Source: Scytonema hofmannii PCC 7110
GTDB lineage: Bacteria; Cyanobacteriota; Cyanobacteriia; Cyanobacteriales; Nostocaceae
Length of the DNA stretch: 64,000 nt
Assembly (NCBI RefSeq): GCF_000346485.2
Contig: NZ_KQ976354.1
Span: forward strand, 1,365,719-1,429,718
Reading direction: 5' to 3'
Each line of letters starts with the position of its first letter. Position 1 is the first letter of the stretch. Both the position numbers and the translations under genes were made by a program. The notes beneath the pieces are model-generated. The model saw only the letters and a list, made by a program, of their open reading frames with translations. It made no database searches and was not told the DNA's origin. This document shows positions 1 to 9,445 of this stretch, one piece after another.

Positions 1-3000
1 TCCCCCTCTCCCCCTCTCCCCTATCTTCAATTAAAATCCTCACTCCTACTCCCGATGCTGTCCTTGATGTCCCGGCGACAACGGTTGTTTTGCAGTTTTC
101 TGTAGATACGACGGTGGAATTGCGGGTGAATGGTGAGTTAGTAGACGCTTCTTTGGTAGGTCGTACAGAAACCGATCCAACGACCAATTTGGTGACACAA
201 ACATGGTATGGTGTTTCTTTAAAAGAAGGGCAAAATACGATCGCAGCAACGGCTATTGGTGCTCAAGACTCTACAGCAACTATAGAAGTACAAGTTAAGG
301 GAGCGCCAACTCAGATAAAATTAGAGACAGTAGAATCTCGGATTCCTGCGGATGGACGTTCTACGGCTACAATCCGGGGTCAATTGCTCGACGCTAATGG
401 GAACCTCTCGAACCGCGATGCTGTTGTCACTTTAGCATCAACAGTTGGTGAGTTCATTGGTGCTGACAGCAAACCAGACCAACCGGGATTTCAGGTACAA
501 GCACGAGGTGGGGAATTTACAGCAACTCTGAAATCTGGGTTGAAGGCGCAGACGGTACGAATTTTAGCAAAAGCTGGGGAGTTAGAAGCGTATACCCAGT
601 TGCAATTTGAGACCGCATTGCGTCCAAGTATTGCGACTGGTGTTGTGGATGTCCGTCTGGGTGCGAGAGGTACGGATTATTATGGACGGTTCCGTGATTT
701 TCTCCCTATTGATAAAGATAACAGGACGCAATTGAGTGTCCGTTCTGCTGTGTTTGCTACAGGAGCAATAGGAGAATGGTTGTTCACTGGTGCTTATAAT
801 AGCGATCGCGCCCTCAATGAAGATTGTAACTGCGACAACCGTCTTTTTCGAACCTATCAATTTAGCGAACAAGCCTATCCAGTTTATGGTGATAGTTCTC
901 AAGTTGATGTCTTGACACCTTCGGTTGATAGCGTTTACGTGCGGTTTGAGCGATCGCCACGCATCCCCAATGCTAACCCTGATTATGCCATGTGGGGGGA
1001 CTACAACACCGAGGAATTTGCGCGTTCTTCCCAGCAATTTACGGCTACAACACGTCAGCTTCATGGGTTTAAAGCTAATTATAACATAGGCAATTTACAA
1101 GTTACGGGTTTTTACGGAAATAATGTGGAAGGATTCCAACGGGATACCTTACCTCCTGACGGGACTAGCGGTTATTACTTCCTTTCCAGAAGATTACTGA
1201 TTCCTGGTAGCGAAAACGTCTTTATAGAATTGGAAGAACTCAACCGTCCCGGTACTGTGTTGGAACGCAAACAGCTTTCTAGAGGTCCTGACTACGAAAT
1301 CGACTACGACCGTGGAACATTATTATTCCGCCAACCCGTTTTGCGTACTGATGTGGACAACACCGGACAAGTTCTCGTCCGCCGGATTGTGACTACCTAT
1401 CAATATGATAGTCAAGATAGTAAAAGCAGTATTTACGCAGGTCGCCTGCAATATAACTTGTCTCGCAAAATCAATCAAGAAAGTTGGGTGGGAACAAGCT
1501 ATGTCAGAGAAAACCAAGGAGTGCGGGATTTTGAACTGTATGGTGCGGATGCACAGGTTTCTCTGGGTAGTAAAGGTAAGTTGATTGCAGAATATGCTCA
1601 TTCCACCAACGATACAGATGTTACGGGAAAAGTCAGTGGTTCTGCGGCGCGTGTGGAAGCTCAAGGACAAATTGCCAGGGGTTTGTTTGGACGAGCTTAT
1701 TATCGTTTTGCGGATGCGGGATTTGCTAACAACGCGACGACCAGCTTTGTTCCCGGTCAAACTCGATATGGAGCACAACTGACAAGCCAGGTTTCCCGAA
1801 GTACCAATTTGCGGGTACAATACGACCATGAGGATAACTTTGGAGTTGCACCTCGACCTTTAGATACTTTTGAGGAATTGTTTGCTCCAAGAAGTCAAGC
1901 AATTCCTGGAACTCAGGTGGATAACTCCCTCACAACCATTTCTGCGGGAATTCAACAAAGGATCGGTAAAGCAACTGTTGATGTGGATTGGTTGCATCGC
2001 GATCGCAAAGACCGCATTGCTGTTGACAACCAGAATACCAAATCAGACCAATTGCGATCGCGTCTAACTCTACCCCTAGCAAAGAACCTCACCTTCTTAG
2101 CACAGAACGAACTGACTTTCTCCTCAGACACCGATACTGTTTATCCAGATAGGACTATCTTAGGGTTAAATTGGGCTGTGACTCCCGGAGTGAATGTAAG
2201 TTTAACTCAACAGTTTTACACTCGCGGTCAGTTTGAAGATAACTCCATCACCAACTTGAGTATTAACGGCGAACACAAACTTGGGAAAGATACGACTCTG
2301 ACGGGACGTTACTCCATTTTAGGTGGTGCTAATGAAGTGACCATGCAAGGTGCGGTTGGATTAAACCATCGCTGGACGATTTCTCCTGGATTGCGGTTAA
2401 ATCTTGCTTACGAACACGTCTTTGGTGACTTCTTTGGTCGTAACGGAGCGGGAGTGCAGTATGCTCAACCCTTTGCAGTCGGTCAAAGTGCATCTGCATT
2501 GGGGCTGTTAAGCGGTGATAGTTACAGTGTGGGTTTGGAATATACCGACAATCCCAAATTTCAAGCAAGCGCCCGGTACGAACACCGCACCTCCTCTAGT
2601 GGTTCCAACACCGTGATTTCCGCAGCCGCAGCTGGTAAACTTTCCCCCGCCCTGACAGCACTCCTGCGCTATCAACAAGCAAATTCTGCCAATCAAAAAT
2701 TGATAGGGTTGGGAGATACAGCCAATTTGAGACTTGGTTTAGCTTATCGCGACCCCAACAACGACAAGTTTAATGCTTTGTTGCGTTACGAATATCGCAA
2801 AAATCCATCCACAATTCCCGACTCAATTCTTTTAGGTAGCGGTACGGGGTCTGAAGACCACACCTTTGCAGCAGAAGCAATATACGCACCCAACTGGAGA
2901 TGGGAATTCTATGGAAAGTACGCCCTTCGCAACAGTACTTCTTACTTAGCGCAGGATCTGATTGGAACGACTATGACAAATTTAGCACAGCTGCGGGCTA

Positions 3001-3386
3001 CCTACCGCTTGGGCTATAGTATGGACTTGGTAGGAGAGACTCGCTGGATTCATCAAAATGATTACACGGAAACGGGCTTTGTCATAGAAACAGGCTATTA
3101 TTTAACTCCCAACTTACGGTTATCTGCGGGTTACGTATTTGGCAATATTGACGATCGCGATTTTTCGGGAACTCGAAGTGCGGGAGGTCCTTATTTGGGT
3201 TTAACTCTGAAGTTGAACGAACTCTTTGATGGCTTTGGCTTACAAAAAGTACCTCCTCGCCAAGATCGAGAATCTACAGTACAAACCGTAGTAAACAAGC
3301 TGAAGAAAGCAAAAGCGGGAACAGTGCAAACCGTGACAAACAAGCTGAAGAAAGCAAAGGCGGAACTGGGGGAGAGAAAAATATGA
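1..3386 (+). CDS. Large outer-membrane/surface beta-barrel protein with Ig-like domain (5' end outside window)
   Basis: The reading frame is open from base 3, with no stop before the first possible start (TTG at 90), so the true start lies left of the window. The first codons encode a Ser/Pro linker from CCCTCT repeats. Next comes an Ig/invasin-like stretch (about 75-175 residues after the TTG, with IPADGRSTATIRGQLLDANG). Then about 850 residues of alternating aromatic/polar strands typical of a big outer-membrane barrel, for example RLQYNLS, AEYAHS and LRVQYDHE. The C-terminus carries two tandem copies of a Lys-rich motif (TVQTVxNKLKKAKA), a recent 45-bp duplication. It overlaps the next gene by 4 bp (ATGA), so the two are probably co-translated. 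The role is probably surface anchoring or secretion; no catalytic motif was seen. Confidence 0.75.
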   Translation, partial: PLSPSPLSSIKILTPTPDAVLDVPATTVVLQFSVDTTVELRVNGELVDASLVGRTETDPTTNLVTQTWYGVSLKEGQNTIAATAIGAQDSTATIEVQVKGAPTQIKLETVESRIPADGRSTATIRGQLLDANGNLSNRDAVVTLASTVGEFIGADSKPDQPGFQVQARGGEFTATLKSGLKAQTVRILAKAGELEAYTQLQFETALRPSIATGVVDVRLGARGTDYYGRFRDFLPIDKDNRTQLSVRSAVFATGAIGEWLFTGAYNSDRALNEDCNCDNRLFRTYQFSEQAYPVYGDSSQVDVLTPSVDSVYVRFERSPRIPNANPDYAMWGDYNTEEFARSSQQFTATTRQLHGFKANYNIGNLQVTGFYGNNVEGFQRDTLPPDGTSGYYFLSRRLLIPGSENVFIELEELNRPGTVLERKQLSRGPDYEIDYDRGTLLFRQPVLRTDVDNTGQVLVRRIVTTYQYDSQDSKSSIYAGRLQYNLSRKINQESWVGTSYVRENQGVRDFELYGADAQVSLGSKGKLIAEYAHSTNDTDVTGKVSGSAARVEAQGQIARGLFGRAYYRFADAGFANNATTSFVPGQTRYGAQLTSQVSRSTNLRVQYDHEDNFGVAPRPLDTFEELFAPRSQAIPGTQVDNSLTTISAGIQQRIGKATVDVDWLHRDRKDRIAVDNQNTKSDQLRSRLTLPLAKNLTFLAQNELTFSSDTDTVYPDRTILGLNWAVTPGVNVSLTQQFYTRGQFEDNSITNLSINGEHKLGKDTTLTGRYSILGGANEVTMQGAVGLNHRWTISPGLRLNLAYEHVFGDFFGRNGAGVQYAQPFAVGQSASALGLLSGDSYSVGLEYTDNPKFQASARYEHRTSSSGSNTVISAAAAGKLSPALTALLRYQQANSANQKLIGLGDTANLRLGLAYRDPNNDKFNALLRYEYRKNPSTIPDSILLGSGTGSEDHTFAAEAIYAPNWRWEFYGKYALRNSTSYLAQDLIGTTMTNLAQLRATYRLGYSMDLVGETRWIHQNDYTETGFVIETGYYLTPNLRLSAGYVFGNIDDRDFSGTRSAGGPYLGLTLKLNELFDGFGLQKVPPRQDRESTVQTVVNKLKKAKAGTVQTVTNKLKKAKAELGERKI

Positions 3387-6115
3387 AGAAAGTATCGCTT
3401 TTATTCTCGTGTTCGTTATTATATGCCTTATCCACTGGGCTACAACCAGCCCAAGCCGAAGGTTCCAAAGAGTTAGTTTCTCAAGGCGGACACAGACCTT
3501 ATTTGGAGTGGTCGCCAAATTTAAAAACTGCAAATATCACGCGTATCACCTTGCTGAAAGTCTATGTTCAAGCTGGGGAGACTGTTAACCTTGGTTCTAG
3601 CGTGCATACAAGTGCCAATGGTGTTCAAGATATTGTCTATCGTAGCCCTTTTGGAGGACAAAACGGATCTTGTAATGTACTCAGTACGGGTTTTGGCTTT
3701 ATAGATACGTTAGCAAAAGAGCAAGCAGGACCATTACCAAACGCTGGAGGTTACGATCCATGTAGCTTTGTCGCTACAGAAACAGGAGTATATGAAGTTG
3801 AGTTTCATGCACCTGAATTAGGAAGCGACCAAAAAAATCCTCCAACTAGAGCAACAAACGCGGCTTTTCCTACAGATGCTACTCAAACATCAACTGTCGC
3901 CGCTTGGGATATCACAGTGAGAGATTCTCAAGGAAATGTAAAACCAGGGCGAGTGTTTACCAATTACTTGGCTTTTAACCTGGGGACAAATGGTTTGTCT
4001 CTGAACTCTGACTTCTTCATTCAAACAAAAGACGGTTACCTCTACCGAACTGCAATGAATGGGGTAGATCCGTTTGGCTTTATTTTCTTTGCCAATAGCC
4101 GTGGATACAAAGATGGCGACAGTACACTTTATCGTTCTACACGCGCTGCTGGTAATACTCTTGCTCCTTTTTTAGGAGGGGTACAAGTACAGCGCCCAGA
4201 TGTTCCCGATACAGCAACTGATATGACTCATGTAGTCTTTATCAATAAACCCGACCCTGCTACTCTTGCATCTCTTGGTATTCCTACTGGACCATTAATC
4301 CCACCAAAACCGACTAACTTTAAATTTACTGGTAAGAATGGCGCGAGTGGAAATCAAACTTTTGTTGGAGCGGGAGGTCACTTTAGCTTTGATTCAAGTA
4401 GTTCGGGTAGTTACGATATTATTATTGATACTAACAATGACAACATTTATGACCCCAGTGTAGATAGGGTCTTACAGAACGTATCTCTTTCTGGTAAGAA
4501 TATTGTTTCATGGAACGGTAAGGATGCACAAGGTAACAACTTGCTTCCCCTTCCTCAAAATGCTCCTTATCACGCCAGAATTAGGCTGCGTGCGGGAGAA
4601 TACCATTTCCCAATGTTAGATGCTGAAAATAATCCTAGCGGATTTGTCATTGAAATGACGAATGCTCCGGGTCCCTTTCCAGCAGGTATTAATAAATTTA
4701 CGGTTTACTATAATGATGATAACTACAAAACTAAAGATGGAACTACTGTTGACTTGAGTGGTCCTGGAAACCCAACAAATCCTCGAAATGCTAGCGTTGG
4801 GATTGACAGTACCTCAGGACAGCACGAGTTTAGTGGTACTTACGGCGATTTTAAAGGCATAGATACTTGGACTTACTATCCTGGTGAAGCCGTCTTTGCG
4901 GATTTAATTATTACAACTCAAAACCAGGCAAACGTGCAGGGTACAAAATCTGTGCGGTTTTTAACTGACACGGATGGCAGTGGGAATGTTACGGTAGGCG
5001 ATCGCATTCAATATACTATTACTTATTCTAACCTAGATCCAGGCAAGAGTGACGCGACTAATTTTGTGATAAGCGATTCACTACCAGCGCAGTTGACTTT
5101 TGTGAGTGCGGAAATAACATCCAAAACATCTGGTAATAATATTACTTTGAACCCTAGTTACAATGGCTCTGGTGCTTTAACGAATTCTGGGACTCTGCGC
5201 GTTGGGGATACTATTACTGTCACGGTGACGGCTACAATTAATAACCATAATAATGGAACTGCTATTAGCAACCAAGCAAGTGCTGGTTTTAACACACCTG
5301 ATAGTCCCGCAACGATTGGAACTGTTGTCACCGATGCAAATTCAGCCGGTGCAACAACTAATCCGCCGAGTGTTGGCAATCCATTTCCACAAAACTCAGA
5401 TGATAGTGTTGAAACAGGTAACGATCCTACTAAAACAGGTGATGACGATCCCACCTTATTGACTGTTGTTCCTACTGTTAACAAACCAAATATATTACTA
5501 GTTAAAAGAATTACAGCTATTAATGGTTCCACAACTTCTAAGGGAGGAGATAATTTAGGAGGTTATATTAATGAAGCAGCGAATCCCTACGATGACAATG
5601 ACATAGAACCAAATCTTGCTCCCAATCCCCCTCAGTATCCTACCGCAGATACGAATGCATGGCCAAACCCTAGTAGTTTCTTAATTGGTGGTGTTAATGG
5701 TGGAAATGTAAGTCCCAATAATGAATTGGAGTATACTATATATTTCCTGTCTGCTGGCAATGCACCCGCTCCAAAAGTCTTGTTGTGCGATCGCGTTCCC
5801 GATAATACTACTTTCATCCCCACTGCTTTTAACAGTGTGTCTTCAGCACCTGGTGGTCTTTCTGGTGCTGACCGTGGTATTTTGCTTTACTATAACGGTA
5901 CAGCAGTTTCCCTGACAGATGTTCAAGATGGTGATGCTGGACAATACTTTCCACCAGGGGTAGATCCTAAAACCGTTTATCCTAAGATTGAGTGTGGTGG
6001 TGCTAATAGTAATGGTGCGATCGTCGTTAACTTGGGCGATGTACCCAATGCGACTGGTTCCGGTACACCTCTTAGTTCTTTTGGTTACATCCGCTTCCGA
6101 GGTAAAGTTAAATAA
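3383..6115 (+). CDS. Secreted DUF11-repeat surface protein
   Basis: This 910-residue protein starts with a signal peptide (MKKVSLLFSCSLLYALSTG, cleavage near AQAEG). The N-terminal half is Gly/Asn/Thr-rich beta structure of unknown family. A DUF11-type domain lies at about 530-650 (VGDRIQYTITYSN...FVISDSLPAQLTFVSA). A second, degenerate copy is at about 740-900 (NNELEYTIYFLSAGNAPAPKVLLCDRVPDNTTF). DUF11 domains occur in cell-surface and adhesin proteins. The 4-bp overlap with the preceding barrel gene suggests a secretion or anchoring pair. The start ATG is fixed by the overlap and the signal peptide. No protease or sugar-binding motif was recognised. Confidence 0.75.
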   Translation: MKKVSLLFSCSLLYALSTGLQPAQAEGSKELVSQGGHRPYLEWSPNLKTANITRITLLKVYVQAGETVNLGSSVHTSANGVQDIVYRSPFGGQNGSCNVLSTGFGFIDTLAKEQAGPLPNAGGYDPCSFVATETGVYEVEFHAPELGSDQKNPPTRATNAAFPTDATQTSTVAAWDITVRDSQGNVKPGRVFTNYLAFNLGTNGLSLNSDFFIQTKDGYLYRTAMNGVDPFGFIFFANSRGYKDGDSTLYRSTRAAGNTLAPFLGGVQVQRPDVPDTATDMTHVVFINKPDPATLASLGIPTGPLIPPKPTNFKFTGKNGASGNQTFVGAGGHFSFDSSSSGSYDIIIDTNNDNIYDPSVDRVLQNVSLSGKNIVSWNGKDAQGNNLLPLPQNAPYHARIRLRAGEYHFPMLDAENNPSGFVIEMTNAPGPFPAGINKFTVYYNDDNYKTKDGTTVDLSGPGNPTNPRNASVGIDSTSGQHEFSGTYGDFKGIDTWTYYPGEAVFADLIITTQNQANVQGTKSVRFLTDTDGSGNVTVGDRIQYTITYSNLDPGKSDATNFVISDSLPAQLTFVSAEITSKTSGNNITLNPSYNGSGALTNSGTLRVGDTITVTVTATINNHNNGTAISNQASAGFNTPDSPATIGTVVTDANSAGATTNPPSVGNPFPQNSDDSVETGNDPTKTGDDDPTLLTVVPTVNKPNILLVKRITAINGSTTSKGGDNLGGYINEAANPYDDNDIEPNLAPNPPQYPTADTNAWPNPSSFLIGGVNGGNVSPNNELEYTIYFLSAGNAPAPKVLLCDRVPDNTTFIPTAFNSVSSAPGGLSGADRGILLYYNGTAVSLTDVQDGDAGQYFPPGVDPKTVYPKIECGGANSNGAIVVNLGDVPNATGSGTPLSSFGYIRFRGKVK

Positions 6116-6231
6116 TCTTGTGTGGGTTCATGCGCTTATACGTACTTAGTAATTAAAAGTCCAACTACGAATTACGAATTTAGTATTTTTACCGTTAGGT
6201 ATCCGGGGCCTTCACAAGAGGTCAAATTTTC

Positions 6232-6271
6232 TTGACAAAACTTTATATACTGTATATAATCACTATACAGT
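6232..6271 (+). promoter_or_regulatory. Consensus sigma70 promoter with overlapping operator for higBA
   Basis: TTGACA (6232-6237) and TATAAT (6255-6260) are separated by exactly 17 nt, a full consensus promoter. A perfect 8-bp inverted repeat, ACTGTATA (6249-6256) and TATACAGT (6264-6271), with a 7-nt spacer covers the -10 box and the expected start site. The ATG of the toxin gene follows at 6279, so the leader is only about 10-12 nt. The layout fits autorepression by the downstream HTH antitoxin, alone or with the toxin. Confidence 0.75.
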
Positions 6272-6278
6272 CAAGATT

Positions 6279-6566
6279 ATGATTGTTTCATTTTTACATA
6301 AGGGATTAGAACAGTTTTTCAAAGAGGGTAAAACCGAAGGAGTCAAACAAGACCATATTAAAAGGCTCAGAATTAGACTCTTATTTCTAGACGCTCTGGA
6401 AAAACTGGAAGACTTTAAGGAATTTCCCAATTTCAAGTTTCATAAATTGGAAGGTGATTTAAAAGATCGCTACTCAATTTCGGTTACTGGAAATTGGCGA
6501 TTGACCTTTAAGTGGGACGAGGAAAACAAGAATGTTGAAGTCCTAGACTACGTTGACTACCATTAG
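6279..6566 (+). CDS. higB: HigB/RelE-superfamily toxin
   Basis: 95 residues, the normal length for HigB-type plasmid-maintenance killer toxins. The C-terminal half carries the family signature: KFHKLEGDLKDRYSISVTGNWRLTFKW, then a short acidic strand ending in YVDYH. These toxins are ribosome-dependent mRNA interferases. The toxin-first order, before an HTH antitoxin 63 bp downstream, is characteristic of higBA. Transcription probably starts at the adjacent consensus promoter, leaving almost no leader and no obvious Shine-Dalgarno. Family assignment is strong; activity is inferred. Confidence 0.85.
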   Translation: MIVSFLHKGLEQFFKEGKTEGVKQDHIKRLRIRLLFLDALEKLEDFKEFPNFKFHKLEGDLKDRYSISVTGNWRLTFKWDEENKNVEVLDYVDYH

Positions 6567-6629
6567 ATAGTGGTGGTCAACGGGAAAAATGAATAATCTC
6601 TTTGGCTTAAAAATTAATTGTAAAAACCT

Positions 6630-6995
6630 ATGGCAAAAGAAAGAATACAAATGTACGACCCTCCACACATCGGCGAAGTCTTAAAGGAGGAGTTTTTAGA
6701 GCCTTACGGTCTTAGTATCTCAAAGTTTGCCGAACTGATTGGAGTAAATAGGGCTTATATGTCCAAGATTATTAATGGTAAGGCTGGGGTAAGTCCTGCT
6801 ATGGCTCTAAGACTCTCTAAGGCACTAAATACTAGTGTTGGTCTATGGTTGAATATGCAACAGCAATACGATCTATGGCAAGCTAGACAATCTACTGATT
6901 TGTCTAAAGTGAAGGTTATTAATTTGGAAATGAAAAGTTATTTAACGGATGACATCACGATAGAGATGCTTGATGTGGTGGACAAGAAACCATGA
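6630..6995 (+). CDS. higA: HigA-family antitoxin, XRE-type HTH
   Basis: 121 residues. PPHIGEVLKEEFLEPYGLS is the typical HigA N-terminus. It is followed by an XRE helix-turn-helix (SKFAELIGVNRAYMSKIINGKAGVSPAMALRLSKAL) and the family motif GLWLNMQQQYDLWQA. It should bind and neutralise the HigB toxin encoded just upstream and repress the shared promoter. The C-terminus (about 95-121) extends beyond the common core. Its stop overlaps the next start by 4 bp (ATGA), coupling the Uma2-like gene to the operon. Confidence 0.85.
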   Translation: MAKERIQMYDPPHIGEVLKEEFLEPYGLSISKFAELIGVNRAYMSKIINGKAGVSPAMALRLSKALNTSVGLWLNMQQQYDLWQARQSTDLSKVKVINLEMKSYLTDDITIEMLDVVDKKP

Positions 6996-7375
6996 AGGAA
7001 AGCGACTATCAACCTTTGACTCCGGAGCAGCAACAATCAATTAAAGGTAAATCTGCCATTTTAGAAGTACCATCATTACTAGTAGTGGAAGTGGTTAGCG
7101 CTGACTCGGTGAGTCCAGCCCTGAAGACGGGTTTCCCGTCGCAGGGGACTGGCGAACCCGAAAGGGTAAAACGAGATTATAAAAAGAAACCACTTGAGTA
7201 TGCTGCATTCAAAATTCCTGAATATTGGATAGTTGACCCAATCAAAAATAAGGTAACTGTTCATGTATTAATAGACAACCAGTATGAGACAAGCGTCTTT
7301 ACCGGAAATCAGCAAATCGTCTCGGACACTTTCTGTGAATTGACATTAACTGTTGAGCGATTGTTAGCAGCATGA
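6992..7375 (+). CDS. Short Uma2-family (DUF820) putative endonuclease carrying a palindromic insert
   Basis: 127 residues versus about 190 usual for cyanobacterial Uma2 proteins: the N-terminal third is missing. The nuclease core is visible: LLVVEVVS (acidic strand), RDYKKKPLEYAAFKIPEYWIVDP, then a C-terminal beta strand set. Between VVS and RDY, where the family normally has only a few residues, lie about 19 extra residues encoded by a palindromic repeat (7115-7167) inserted in frame. Uma2 proteins belong to the PD-(D/E)XK fold and many are of unknown role. Translational coupling to higA places it in the toxin-antitoxin operon. It could be a decaying gene. Confidence 0.7.
   Translation: MKESDYQPLTPEQQQSIKGKSAILEVPSLLVVEVVSADSVSPALKTGFPSQGTGEPERVKRDYKKKPLEYAAFKIPEYWIVDPIKNKVTVHVLIDNQYETSVFTGNQQIVSDTFCELTLTVERLLAA
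7115..7167. repeat. Palindromic repeat inserted in frame in the Uma2 gene
   Basis: Nested hairpins: GACGGG (7126-7131)-TTT-CCCGTC (7135-7140) inside an imperfect outer stem CCAG...CTGG (7115-7118 with 7149-7152). A second hairpin follows, ACCC-GAAA-GGGT (7156-7167). The reading frame is kept open through it. Confidence 0.65.
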
Positions 7376-7398
7376 GGCATTTTACGAGAGTGGGAACC

Positions 7399-7899
7399 AT
7401 GATTAAAAATGAGCCTGAATATCAGGTAACTAAGTCTTGGGTAGGCAAATTTCAACAAGCAATTATCCACTTATCCCAAAATGACGAGAAAAAGCAAAAA
7501 GATCCCGACGGTTGGCAGCTAACCATTGATTCCTACTTTGCTCAAATTAAAAACCTGCTAGATGAAATAGCAGAATATGAATTTTTATTAGATCATAATC
7601 CTAAAGAAACTTTGATTTTACCAACTTCAAATCTTAGCTTTTCCGAAATTGGAAAGATGTTAGTTAAAGCTAGAATTGCTCAAAAAATTAGTCTTAAGGA
7701 ACTAGCTAAACTGACTAGATTAACAGAAGAAAAACTCCAAGAATATGAAAAGAAAGATTACCAAAATGCTAGCTTTGATAATGTAATTGAGGTAGCCGAA
7801 GCTCTCGGTCTCAAGTTACAGCATTGTACCGCTGTGTCAAAAATTGATAATTTTCTTAGCAGTGAACTAACAAAAATTCGGCAATTCGAGCACATATAA
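7399..7899 (+). CDS. HTH-domain protein, antitoxin-like
   Basis: 166 residues from the ATG at 7399 (MIKNEPEYQVTKSW). An earlier in-frame start at 7372 would overlap the Uma2 stop, but the 7399 start gives the usual N-terminus of such proteins. The N-terminal half is helical and charged. A Cro/CI-type helix-turn-helix lies at about 95-150 (ISLKELAKLTRLTEEKLQEYEKKDYQNASFDNVIEVAEALGLKL). It closes the higBA-Uma2 gene run (24 bp after the previous stop). It may be a second regulator or an orphan antitoxin; no cognate toxin follows. Confidence 0.65.
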   Translation: MIKNEPEYQVTKSWVGKFQQAIIHLSQNDEKKQKDPDGWQLTIDSYFAQIKNLLDEIAEYEFLLDHNPKETLILPTSNLSFSEIGKMLVKARIAQKISLKELAKLTRLTEEKLQEYEKKDYQNASFDNVIEVAEALGLKLQHCTAVSKIDNFLSSELTKIRQFEHI

Positions 7900-7970
7900 C
7901 AATTCTAAATCATTAAAATCATTTGTAGTTAACTCGATGAATAGTTGAGAGGCTTCCAAGGGCGCGTGCG

Positions 7971-8200
7971 TTAACCATTCTTGAACTGACTCATATAAAG
8001 GTTATAGTAAAAGCCGCGTTTTGCCATCAATTCTTGATGAGTCCTGCGCTCAATAATTTCTCCAGCATCGATCGCCAGAATTTGCTCGGCGTTGCGAATA
8101 GTGCTGAGACGATGAGCAATGACAAAGCTGGTACGCCCTTCCATCAGGCAATTCAAGGCTTGTTGGATTTGTACCTCTGTGCGAGTGTCTATACCTAGAG
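7971..8200 (-). pseudogene. C-terminal fragment of an ABC exporter ATPase
   Basis: Translation on the minus strand reads GIDTRTEVQIQQALNCLMEG and RTSFVIAHRLSTIRNAEQIL, then a typical exporter C-terminus. This is the D-loop and H-loop end of a nucleotide-binding domain. The Walker A, Q-loop, signature and Walker B segments are absent. The homology stops near 8200, where the 3' end of the neighbouring hypothetical gene begins. It is a truncated remnant and cannot bind ATP. Confidence 0.7.
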
Positions 8201-8515
8201 TGATATCAAAGCAAACTTTTCTTCGATAGCTACTTGTTCGCTTTTTGGGAATAGTCCTGTCTTGTAGGTAATGTTAATCCAAACACAGGGGAAAGCACCA
8301 AAGTTAATTTTCTTGACAGCATTAATGTCTAAGTCTTCGTCATAGACATCTGATTCATTCTTAAGGACTCGGTATTCAAACCCTGCAATTAATTGTTTTT
8401 TATAGAGATTTTTGAGATATTCATCAATTGCTAGCATTTGTACATAAGACTCTGATAAATCACCAATACTTTTCTTGGCAATATACTCTTGACTATCAAG
8501 CTCTGCAAAAGTCAT
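8195..8515 (-). CDS. Hypothetical protein
   Basis: 106 residues, not recognised. The protein is acidic and partly helical (SIGDLSESYVQMLAIDEYLKNLYKKQLIAG) with a C-terminal beta segment (FGAFPCVWINITYKTGLF). A purine-rich ribosome site (GGAGAAAC) lies just upstream of the ATG. Its 3' end abuts the ABC-exporter fragment, so the last few residues may come from the junction rather than the original gene. Confidence 0.4.
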   Translation of the reverse strand: MTFAELDSQEYIAKKSIGDLSESYVQMLAIDEYLKNLYKKQLIAGFEYRVLKNESDVYDEDLDINAVKKINFGAFPCVWINITYKTGLFPKSEQVAIEEKFALISL

Positions 8516-8612
8516 ATTTGTTTCTCCAAATGATATTGCTCTATTGTCTATTATAGAAAGTTACTGATTTTTTCCAAAAATTTGTCCAATTTGCTTGCTG
8601 CTTACCAAAATA

Positions 8613-8673
8613 AGGAAGAGGGAAGAGGGAAGAGGAAAGAAGGTTGCTCCTTCTTTCTTCTTTCTTCTTCCTT
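8613..8673. repeat. Polypurine/polypyrimidine imperfect inverted repeat
   Basis: A GGAAGAG-rich arm (about 8614-8643) is followed by TTGCT and a CTTCTTTC-rich arm (about 8649-8673). They can form a long imperfect hairpin between the hypothetical gene and the nucleoside-hydrolase remnant. It resembles cyanobacterial intergenic repeats; a terminator role is possible but not shown. Confidence 0.4.
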
Positions 8674-8703
8674 CGTTAATCAAGTGATACTTCCAACGCA
8701 ACA

Positions 8704-9445
8704 TTATGACTGTGTCAATGTCTGAAAAAACTGGTTGTGGTCGATAGTGACGGTAATAAATGTATTAGTGTTCTTAGCCCGATGCGCTCCCCATTCTCCA
8801 CCCTTGCGGTATATCTCTACTTCTTGAAATTGTGCTAAACTGCGATTTACAGTAATACAGGCTGCTAAAGGGTCGTGAAACATCTTTCCCTCTGGTCGGC
8901 ACTTTAGGTATAATTCCATACCATTATAGATGAGATTGAGACCGACAGAGTGATTCCGAAATGGTTTCATACACTCGTGAAACCCTTGATGATAAATGAC
9001 TCCGTGACAGACATTTTTTGAGACAATCTCTCTAGTCATAACCCGCGACGAAGAGAGCAAAGCTAACGCTGCTTTTGGATCGCCATTGAAGTTAAATGTT
9101 AGACAAGTTTCGAGTCCATCAAATTTAGGTAGACGCCATTCAGGTGGTACAACACTATCTCCTGCAAATCCACCTTGTCCTACCCAGCGTTTTATTGTTA
9201 CAAAAGGATAATTTTTCAGCAATAGCCTTAAATTGTGTAATGGTGCGCCAGTGAGTAGCACTACATCTGGATATAAATTAATAATAGTCGCTATAAGATT
9301 GTGGGCAAAATCGTCTGGTTCCTTGGGTGAAATAATTCCCAGAAACTCGTAATGAAATTCTGAAACTACATCTTTAATAGAATCTGGATTACGCGCACCG
9401 ACTGGAACATCATCCTTGTTGAGAAGATGCAGGATATGACGAATA
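8704..9445 (-). pseudogene. 5'-truncated nucleoside hydrolase-like gene
   Basis: The minus-strand frame (open up to a TTG at 9606) has features of inosine-uridine nucleoside hydrolases: LLNKDDVPVGA, VVLLTGAPLHNLRLLL, and a FNFNGDPKAALALL segment corresponding to the family's NxxxDPEAA. The N-terminal DxDxxxDD metal-binding motif is absent. The first 55 codons of the open frame are antisense to a better-supported coding fragment on the plus strand (9440-9799), so the genuine homology begins near 9445. I infer a gene that lost its 5' end at a rearrangement junction. Family assignment is moderate. Confidence 0.5.

Noticed and set aside
1-89. Gene start at TTG 90 for the barrel protein
   Set aside because: The frame is open to the window edge with a plausible Pro/Ser linker and Ig-like strand before it, so the start lies outside.
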